Of a stretch of DNA of 64,000 bases, positions 60,801 to 64,000 are shown one piece after another. This stretch comes from Aquila chrysaetos chrysaetos. Taxonomy: Eukaryota; Chordata; Aves; Accipitriformes; Accipitridae. The stretch spans positions 10,785,851 to 10,849,850 of the forward strand of contig NC_044030.1 in the NCBI RefSeq assembly GCF_900496995.4. The letters are read 5' to 3'. Numbering within the stretch: position 1 is the stretch's first letter; the number at the start of each line of letters is the position of its first letter. The notes beneath the pieces were generated by a model. It was given only the letters and a program-made list of their open reading frames with translations. It ran no database searches and was not told the DNA's origin. The position numbers were made by a program, and so were the translations under genes.

Positions 60801-61686
60801 GAACCTTTTTGCCGGTACAGGATCTACTGTGAAAGCCTTCAAATTCTTCCGGTAAGTTCTCTTGTAAAAATGCTGAGCAAGCTTCCACCCTGGAAGATGG
60901 CCAATTGCTTTTTTGGGAAATTCCATGTGTGTATAACTATAGGCAAAGTTCCATGTGCGTGTATCTATAGGCAAAAGCTGTACAGCTATGACAATTTTTA
61001 TGATAATTCTAATCTTAAAATTTTAAATGGGATACTATATTAGCATAATTAAATGAAAAATATTCAGCCTTTTGACAAATTCCGCGTGTGTTCAAAGTAA
61101 GATAAGTTTAAGGAAAGTAAATACTCACTTCTTTAAAAAGAAATACAAGATGTGTATATATAAAATGTCATGTAAAAGGTGACAATGAATCTGCTTTAAT
61201 ATTCATTAAGGTTGCTTGGCAACATTATTTTAGCATGACCATACCTGCTAGAATAATCCCATATATATGGACAACACAAGTGTTTCTTAGAGGTCTTCAA
61301 GTCTTATTTCGACCCTGTTTTTTGAAGTGCAGTGTAATGGAAGAATGATACGGCTGTAGACCACTGATCTGCAAAATTTGTATATTTTTATTATCTCCTC
61401 ATATTAGCAGGTGCATAACTATTTCTGATTCTTTCACTGTACAAGTGTTAAGTGTGTGTGATGTGGCTGAAAAAATACTTGTGTCACCTTTTTGTGTTGG
61501 CTAGTGCAATGAAAATTTGGTTAGGATTAATAATGATTTTTATTGTACTTCAGACACAATTACAAAATGGCTCTTATCCAGCTGGGCTCTGTGGAAGAAG
61601 CACTTCAAGCTCTCATTGCGCTTCACAATCATGACTTTGGAGAAAACCATCACCTCCGAGTTTCTTTCACAAAATCTACAATCTGA
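33824..61686 (+). CDS. PTBP3: PTBP3 (ROD1) polypyrimidine tract-binding protein 3, 13 joined coding segments
   Basis: Joined coding sequence of an RNA-binding splicing regulator. Segments: 33824-33848, 37822-37991, 38893-39039, 45173-45337, 48208-48318, 51315-51489, 54666-54743, 55406-55527, 58160-58193, 58819-58911, 59493-59709, 60774-60851, 61554-61686. They total 1548 nt, i.e. 515 residues plus TGA, with no stop or frame break and GT-AG at every junction. RRM1 spans about residues 28-103, RRM2 151-227, RRM3 320-395, RRM4 436-513. The family binds CU-rich RNA and represses or activates alternative exons, mainly in the nucleus. The paralogue call rests on PTBP3-type phrases such as [30 protein letters not shown] and VKAFKFF. 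The length is close to the short mammalian PTBP3 isoform that starts at the equivalent Met. Several family-conserved residues are changed. The true start may lie further upstream in a longer isoform. Confidence 0.92.
33849..37821. other. Intron, contains a perfect hairpin
   Basis: About 4 kb of AT-rich intron with short A and T runs (for example A-runs near 34051, 37219 and 37535). No exon or transposon recognised; the one structured item is the hairpin at 36289-36314. Confidence 0.6.
36289..36314. repeat. Perfect 11-bp hairpin with 4-nt loop
   Basis: GTCCTTGACTT and AAGTCAAGGAC flank the loop TACT. A tight, fully paired stem in the intron upstream of the RRM1 exon. Function unknown. Confidence 0.8.
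37822..37991 (+). CDS. PTBP3: PTBP3 exon, N-terminal linker and first half of RRM1
   Basis: 170 nt between TATTTTAG and ATCAG|GTACGT; encodes residues 9-65. The linker carries KKLREEK, at the place of the second basic cluster (KKFK) of the PTBP nuclear signal. RRM1 starts at [10 protein letters not shown] and continues [12 protein letters not shown]. Residue 53 is Thr in [15 protein letters not shown] where PTBP1-3 have Lys (FGKVTN). Leu-rich VLHL is PTBP3-type; PTBP1 has VIHI. Confidence 0.92.
37992..38892. other. Intron
   Basis: About 0.9 kb of AT-rich intron with a T-run at 38371-38383. No other feature seen. Confidence 0.7.
38893..39039 (+). CDS. PTBP3: PTBP3 exon, second half of RRM1
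   Basis: 147 nt between GGTTGCAG and CAGGCT|GTAAGT; residues 66-114. It encodes [11 protein letters not shown] (PTBP3-type) and the RRM1 end [20 protein letters not shown]. The middle, [14 protein letters not shown], differs from the mammalian NYYTPITPHLRSQP. A reverse LTR starts only 47 bp after the donor. A 216-codon open frame runs through this exon into that LTR; only the exon part is coding. Confidence 0.95.
39087..39585 (-). mobile_element. Solo LTR of an endogenous retrovirus, reverse orientation
   Basis: About 499 bp. Read on the minus strand it starts TGTTGTGGTTTAACCCTGG and ends in the typical ATTAACTCTATCCTAGCCAAAACG tail. It is the same family as the outer LTR at 43630 but inverted. 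I see no clean target-site duplication (AGTTG versus TTAGT), so the edges are mutated or the copy is old. No internal region is attached. Confidence 0.85.
39740..41615 (+). mobile_element. Decayed CR1 LINE body
   Basis: Non-LTR retrotransposon, about 1.9 kb, truncated at both ends. Recognisable pieces in order: the GAACAAGGAGCTCCTGACTG pre-RT region, reverse-transcriptase words [11 protein letters not shown] (equivalent of YLDFSKAFD, catalytic Asp changed) near 40590, and the C-terminal [13 protein letters not shown] and [13 protein letters not shown] near 41180-41340. Frames are broken by stops and shifts, so it is inactive. The usual CR1 3' tail is missing; similarity stops near GTAGGTGACTCTG. 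Confidence 0.88.
41616..43624. other. Intron between CR1 and the nested LTRs
   Basis: About 2 kb of AT-rich sequence, short open frames only. T-runs near 42688 and 42830. Nothing else recognised. Confidence 0.6.
43630..45090 (+). mobile_element. Solo LTR interrupted by a second, nested LTR
   Basis: The outer LTR starts TGTTGTGGTTTAACCCCAGCC at 43630 and ends CCCAGCTGAAACCAGGACA at 45090. Perfect 5-bp target duplications CTTTG stand at 43625-43629 and 45091-45095. It is split after about 60 bp by the inner element at 43690-44551, so its own length is about 590 bp. It ends 82 bp before the acceptor of the next PTBP3 exon. No coding region survives. Confidence 0.93.
43690..44551 (+). mobile_element. 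Nested LTR inserted in the LTR at 43630
   Basis: 862 bp, TGTGAGAGAC...GGGTCATGACA, so the ends are TG and CA. It is flanked by six C on each side (43684-43689 and 44552-44557), a 6-bp target duplication as is usual for class II (ERVK-like) elements. Inside are a TATA-like GATAAAAG near 44000, pyrimidine-rich CTCTTCC runs near 44120-44170 and AATAAA near 44447, in the order expected for U3-R-U5. A solo LTR without internal genes. Confidence 0.88.
45173..45337 (+). CDS. PTBP3: PTBP3 exon, RRM1-RRM2 linker and start of RRM2
   Basis: 165 nt between CATGATTTCAG and GTCAG|GTAATG; residues 115-169. It begins [19 protein letters not shown], the conserved linker, and RRM2 opens at [19 protein letters not shown]. 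Residue 168 is Cys (VLCQIFSKFG) where the family has His. The linker segment [14 protein letters not shown] is variable among paralogues. The upstream acceptor has a poor pyrimidine tract and lies 82 bp after an LTR. Confidence 0.94.
45338..48207. other. Intron
   Basis: About 2.9 kb, AT-rich, with T-runs near 45407-45418 and 46502-46523 and an AT palindrome TTAATTAATTTAATTAA near 46555. No transposon or exon recognised. Confidence 0.65.
48208..48318 (+). CDS. PTBP3: PTBP3 exon, core of RRM2
   Basis: 111 nt between TTCCTTCTCAG and AAAATT|GTAAGT; residues 170-206. It encodes [20 protein letters not shown] and then [17 protein letters not shown]. Family members read KNNQFQALLQYADPV; here Ser187, Val188, Ile193 and Asn197 differ, and some of these face RNA in the RRM2 sheet. 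The exon length equals the conserved family length, so the structure is intact. Confidence 0.94.
48319..48854. other. Intron, part before LTR
   Basis: About 0.5 kb with a T/C run (48367-48384) after the donor. No other feature. Confidence 0.65.
48855..49705 (+). mobile_element. Solo LTR of an endogenous retrovirus, copy 3 (older, shortened)
   Basis: 851 bp, same family and orientation as the LTRs at 12135 and 14957: it starts TGCAGTGGTTTAAC and ends AACCCAATACG. Flanks TTTCC and TTTGT match at only three of five positions. It keeps only a few of the GC-rich internal units. The mutated CA end and higher divergence suggest it is older than copies 1 and 2. Its open frames are not genes. Confidence 0.85.
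49711..50526. other. Intron between LTR and CR1
   Basis: About 0.8 kb of AT-rich DNA, nothing recognised. Confidence 0.6.
50527..50950 (-). mobile_element. CR1 LINE 3' fragment, reverse orientation
   Basis: On the minus strand it reads ...[37 protein letters not shown] and [19 protein letters not shown], the C-terminus of the CR1 reverse-transcriptase ORF, followed by the 3' UTR ending near GATTCCAT at 50527. 5'-truncated, as is usual for CR1. The frame is open for about 120 codons, so this copy is younger than the one at 39740. Confidence 0.93.
50951..51314. other. Intron, last part
   Basis: About 360 bp ending in the acceptor TTATTTTTCTTCAG. No other feature. Confidence 0.7.
51315..51489 (+). 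CDS. PTBP3: PTBP3 exon, end of RRM2 and linker
   Basis: 175 nt between TTTTTCTTCAG and GCCTTTG|GTAAGA; residues 207-264. It encodes [21 protein letters not shown] and then [25 protein letters not shown]1-3 read LRIDFSKL; Gly223 for Asp and Arg226 for Lys are changes at sites I recall as invariant in the family. DFTRLDLP is the PTBP3/2-type linker (PTBP1: DYTRPDLP). The end [10 protein letters not shown] corresponds to the mammalian MAAAFG. Confidence 0.94.
51490..54665. other. Intron
   Basis: About 3.2 kb, AT-rich, no transposon or extra exon recognised. Only short open frames. Confidence 0.65.
54666..54743 (+). CDS. PTBP3: PTBP3 78-nt linker exon (26-residue insert)
   Basis: 78 nt between CTCTCTAG and GCTGCTG|GTAAGT, in frame; residues 265-290. 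It encodes [26 protein letters not shown], at the place of the mammalian PTBP3 segment APGIISSPYAGAAGFAPAIG. The equivalent exon of PTBP1 (exon 9) is alternatively included, and here too it is a multiple of three, so inclusion or skipping would keep frame. The sequence has diverged more than the RRMs, as expected of a linker. Confidence 0.9.
54744..55405. other. Intron
   Basis: About 660 bp, with CTTTTT-type pyrimidine patches (for example TTTTTCTTTCT near 55119 and TTTTTCTTCTTTCTT near 55157) that could bind PTB proteins near the alternative 78-nt exon. Nothing else. Confidence 0.6.
55406..55527 (+). CDS. PTBP3: PTBP3 exon, linker end and start of RRM3
   Basis: 122 nt between ACCCTTCCAG and CCTGAA|GTAAGT; residues 291-331. 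It encodes the linker [16 protein letters not shown] and then RRM3 from [14 protein letters not shown] second acceptor-like TTCCAG|GTGTT lies 15 nt inside the exon and repeats the context of the first. Its use would delete five residues in frame. Confidence 0.93.
55528..58159. other. Intron upstream of the 34-nt exon
   Basis: About 2.6 kb. Contains a small tandem copy (ATTGTTGTAAATATA twice, about 56911-56941) and a CU-rich CTCTTCCATTCTTTTTG at 58064-58080, about 80 nt upstream of the 34-nt exon and compatible with PTB binding. Nothing coding recognised. Confidence 0.6.
58160..58193 (+). CDS. PTBP3: PTBP3 34-nt regulatory exon in RRM3
   Basis: 34 nt between ATTTAAACAG and CTGTTTG|GTAAGA; residues 332-342, [11 protein letters not shown]. 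The exon has exactly the length of PTBP1 exon 11 and PTBP2 exon 10, whose skipping shifts the frame and sends the mRNA to nonsense-mediated decay as an auto- and cross-regulatory switch. 34 is not a multiple of three, so the same logic holds here. The acceptor has a weak, A-rich pyrimidine tract, consistent with a regulated exon. Confidence 0.94.
58194..58818. other. Intron
   Basis: About 0.6 kb, AT-rich, no further feature seen. Confidence 0.7.
58819..58911 (+). CDS. PTBP3: PTBP3 exon, core of RRM3
   Basis: 93 nt between TTTCCACAG and CAATTAG|GTATTG; residues 343-373. It encodes [20 protein letters not shown] and [17 protein letters not shown] is PTBP3-type (PTBP1: QRVKILF). ADAFQAQ has Phe where the family has Asn (ADANQAQ or ADGNQAQ). 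Confidence 0.95.
58912..59492. other. Intron
   Basis: About 580 bp, ending with a T-run and CCCTCTCCCTTCATTCCTG (59436-59468) before the acceptor, a likely polypyrimidine/PTB site. No other feature. Confidence 0.7.
59493..59709 (+). CDS. PTBP3: PTBP3 exon, end of RRM3, linker and start of RRM4
   Basis: 217 nt between TCCACTTGTTAG and ACATCCC|GTGAGT; residues 374-445. It encodes [20 protein letters not shown], the inter-RRM stretch [20 protein letters not shown], and [14 protein letters not shown] that opens RRM4. The RRM3-RRM4 linker is almost unchanged from mammals, consistent with the tight packing of these two domains. [11 protein letters not shown] replaces QLPREGQEDQG. Confidence 0.95.
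59710..60773. other. Intron
   Basis: About 1.06 kb with T/A runs (60162-60177, 60343-60360). It ends with the tract GTTTTGTTTGTTTGTTTTTTTAAATAG. No exon or transposon seen. Confidence 0.7.
60774..60851 (+). CDS. PTBP3: PTBP3 exon, first part of RRM4
   Basis: 78 nt between TTTAAATAG and TTCTTCCG|GTAAGT; residues 446-471. It encodes [20 protein letters not shown] and KAFKFF. VTVDD and VKAFKFF are PTBP3-type (PTBP1: VSEEDLK, VKGFKFF). Confidence 0.95.
60852..61553. other. Intron with a short tandem duplication
   Basis: About 0.7 kb. A roughly 28-bp imperfect tandem copy at about 60921-60975 repeats TTCCATGTG.GTAT..CTATAGGCAAA. Otherwise AT-rich and featureless. Confidence 0.65.
61554..61686 (+). 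CDS. PTBP3: PTBP3 terminal coding exon, end of RRM4 and stop
   Basis: Acceptor TTGTACTTCAG; 133 nt to the TGA at 61684-61686; residues 472-515. It encodes [20 protein letters not shown] and ends [13 protein letters not shown], the invariant PTBP C-terminus with Thr for Ser. RHNYKMAL replaces the family QKDRKMAL in the RRM4 strand-loop, an unusually non-conservative cluster. The stop position equals that of the family. Confidence 0.95.
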
Positions 61687-63650
61687 CTTTTCTGTGAACT
61701 TTCCTGTAAGACTGCATCACAGTTTTAGTAAAATCTTCAAACAGGGACTGAAACAGCTGTGACCAGCTCTGTCTCTCAAAAGAAAAAGCTCATTCATGCA
61801 CAAAGGATTAAGTAATGATCTTTCCTGAGTTTAGCTGCCAGTATGTGATCAAAGTTTAATATTAATCCATAGAAAGATGATTCTGTGAAATTGCTTTAGC
61901 AACAATATGTATCATCAAATTTCCTACTTAAAATTATACTTAGAGAACATCCTTTTACCTTTTGTCCAAAATCAGCCTTACAAAACATTTGGAGTGCTTT
62001 TACAATATACCAAACAAATAATATTTCTAACAAAATGGCGAATCTACTCTATACAGATTGAACACTAATTTGAATGTGAAATAGTGCTTGGGTTTCTTGA
62101 AGAAAAGCAAGCACTGACTGGGATCGTCCTCTAAATAGTATTTATGTTACCAGGGGTTTTTTTGAAAACAATAAGTCTGTGCTGTTCATATGGGTTAAAT
62201 TATTTGAGAAAAGGCAGTGCCTTCTCTGTGGAGTAAAAGATATTTGAGAAGTTTCTTCGAGATGTGGTATCAGAGACTTATCTTGACTTAACCATGGAAT
62301 GGAAGTTTGAGGTCTTATTTTTACTATGAAGTGATGTGTAATACTATTTTGGAGAAAATAAGACAAGAAAATAGTCCTGATTTCAAAGAAATTTTTACAT
62401 TTCTTTGAAGAATAAAATGTTTACAGTCTTAGGGAAAATATTCAGGTCTATGATGGTTTGACAAGTTTTTCAGAAGTTATTTTTGTTAAAGTCATTTGGG
62501 GGCAGCAAAATTAAACCTCAAGAGTTTTTTCTACCACTATAATGTCTAATTCCTAAATTACTATGTATTTACTTAATTTCTTATTATGTGCCTTACTATG
62601 TGCTTATGATACAATAGCTTAGAGTTTTTTCTAAAGTGTCTTGAAAAGAATATTGTGGCCTTTGCGAAAATTCTCTTCTTCATCTTTTTGGTAATGTTTC
62701 CCTTAATACTTGAAATTTTTTTTTTTTCATTAAGTAATACTCTGAATTCTAGTCTCTTTTGCTTTAGTATAGATTGGATAGAGGTGGGAATGAGGTTTAA
62801 TTCATTGCATAATCATGTAGGGATTCTTAGAATTTACCTTGTTGCAGTTGTCTGATACCAGTACTTGGCTGAAAAAAATTTCACACCCAGAGAAGTGTGC
62901 TAAAAAAACCCCTATATAGAGACACCAAACAGCAAATTTACTGCAGTTTCTGGACTTCATCTAACTTTGAGAGACATTGGGTGTATCAGAATATTCTCTT
63001 TTGGGTTTCTGCATTTTTCTCTCAGTATTGAACTTGAAGTAATAAAGAGCTATCGTTCTTTCCTTTGTAAGAATGCAAAAATGTTCGATACTGAATGTCT
63101 GTTTCTCTTTGGAGAATGAGCTGAGATGCAATTAGTTTTGGTGTTGAAAGCACATACGAACTTTAGTGACTTCTGACTGTATTTTAAAAAGTTAAATTTC
63201 TTTTTAAGAGATTTTTCTTTCCAGTATTTACTTAACCACCTTTTAAAGAGGTAGTCCTCTCAAACATAATATGTATTTACTTCTAACTACTGCAGAATTT
63301 GTTTCTGCTGTAATATTTTGGCACTCGTTCTTTTTTTTTTTTTTCATTAGGCTGTATGACTCATTTCTATCTTTCTAGAGGAGCATGTTTCTACCATGAT
63401 ACGGGTATTCTGGAGTAAGCTTTTTCAAATTTCCTCTCTGAAATATTTTTGCAAAATCAGCAGGGTACTAGCTTGCCTTCTTTTCTTGTGTGCAAGTTAA
63501 TTAGAGTTACAGCAGCCAATCATAGTAAAGATGGTGCCAAACCTCCTATACTGCAACAAAAGGGTGCTATTTGACAGTAGACAGAATGCTGACTAAATAC
63601 ATATGTAGCTATAATAAGTGCTGTACAACACAAATAAATAAATAAATATT
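61687..63650 (+). other. PTBP3: PTBP3 3' UTR and downstream, with candidate polyadenylation signals
   Basis: AT-rich, no open frame of note. AATAAA occurs at 62411-62416, at 63041-63046 and in an AAATA repeat at 63633-63648. Any could end the transcript; mammalian PTBP3 has a long 3' UTR. The exact end cannot be fixed from sequence. Confidence 0.5.
62411..62416 (+). terminator. PTBP3: First AATAAA polyadenylation signal after the stop
   Basis: GAAGAATAAAATG lies about 725 nt after the stop codon. It is the first canonical signal, followed within 40 nt by T/G-rich sequence (TTTACAGTCTTAGGG, then GGTCTATGATGG), so it is a plausible proximal site. Confidence 0.45.
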
Positions 63651-64000
63651 CAGAATGTACTATTTAGTGGAAAGTTAAACGGCTTAGTAATAACAGACAA
63701 TGTTATCTCTGGGATTTGAGGTAGTCTTTCCATTTTCCCCTCTCTGAAATAGCTAATTCAGTTCGGTGAAGTTTGAAACTAAGTAATTGTGTGGTGCCAG
63801 AGCACCATATTAAGAAGGGACACATGAATGGTTTCAGCAAAGTGCAGTTGTAAGCAGGCTTGTTCATTTGCATAAGTCCTTTTTTACAAGATACTTAATA
63901 CTGTCTGTGTTTTGCCTTGTTAGCAGGCACACTGATATCAGTTAAAGAGAATCTTGCTGGACTGGGAATGTTGCTTGTTTACTGCACATAAATTGCTTTG
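63651..64000. other. Downstream flank
   Basis: About 350 bp of AT-rich DNA with no recognisable feature. Confidence 0.6.

Noticed and set aside
1..64000. tRNA, rRNA, CRISPR arrays, bacterial operon or phage features
   Set aside because: None seen; gene structure, introns, CR1 and LTR content are those of an avian nuclear genome.

Overview
The window is nuclear DNA from a bird. CR1 retrotransposon pieces are present (one with the typical avian 3' end of ATTCTATG-like repeats), and five copies of LTRs of the kind that begin TGT(C/G)GTGG-TTAACCCC are scattered through it; I associate such LTRs with neoavian genomes rather than chicken. It carries one large multi-exon gene on the + strand and no other protein-coding gene that I can support.

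The gene is PTBP3 (also called ROD1), the third member of the polypyrimidine tract-binding protein family of splicing regulators. Thirteen coding segments between 33773 and 61686 join with consistent reading phase and GT-AG introns. They give a 515-residue protein, counted from the ATG at 33824, with four RRM domains. Phrases typical of PTBP3 rather than PTBP1 or PTBP2 are VLHL at the start of RRM1, [30 protein letters not shown], and VTVDD plus VKAFKFF in RRM4.

Layout: 1-5600 is upstream, apparently non-genic DNA. 5640-6900 is a strong CpG island with a perfect palindromic NRF1 site, Sp1 boxes, G-quadruplex runs and a short GGGGCC repeat; it is the likely promoter. 6900-33772 is the 5' part of the gene, with three candidate 5' exons (7378-7446, 8142-8209, 16216-16281) and two solo LTRs. 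33773-61686 holds the coding exons. From 61687 onward is 3' UTR and downstream sequence with several AATAAA signals. The 39040-45172 intron is filled with transposons: an LTR in reverse orientation just after the donor, a decayed CR1 body, and a forward LTR just before the acceptor that itself carries a second nested LTR.

What stands out: (1) the protein is fully open yet differs at several residues that I recall as shared by vertebrate PTBP1, 2 and 3, which raises the possibility of a W-linked gametolog of the Z-linked gene or another fast-evolving copy; (2) the N-terminal nuclear-localisation segment is altered; (3) the regulatory exon architecture of the family is intact, with a 78-nt linker exon and a 34-nt exon whose skipping shifts frame; (4) inverted LTR and CR1 pairs surround particular exons; (5) an inverted duplicate of a promoter-island segment lies in the first intron; (6) there are three perfect short intronic hairpins. 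I found no wholly new system; the interest lies in the evolution and regulation of this gene copy.
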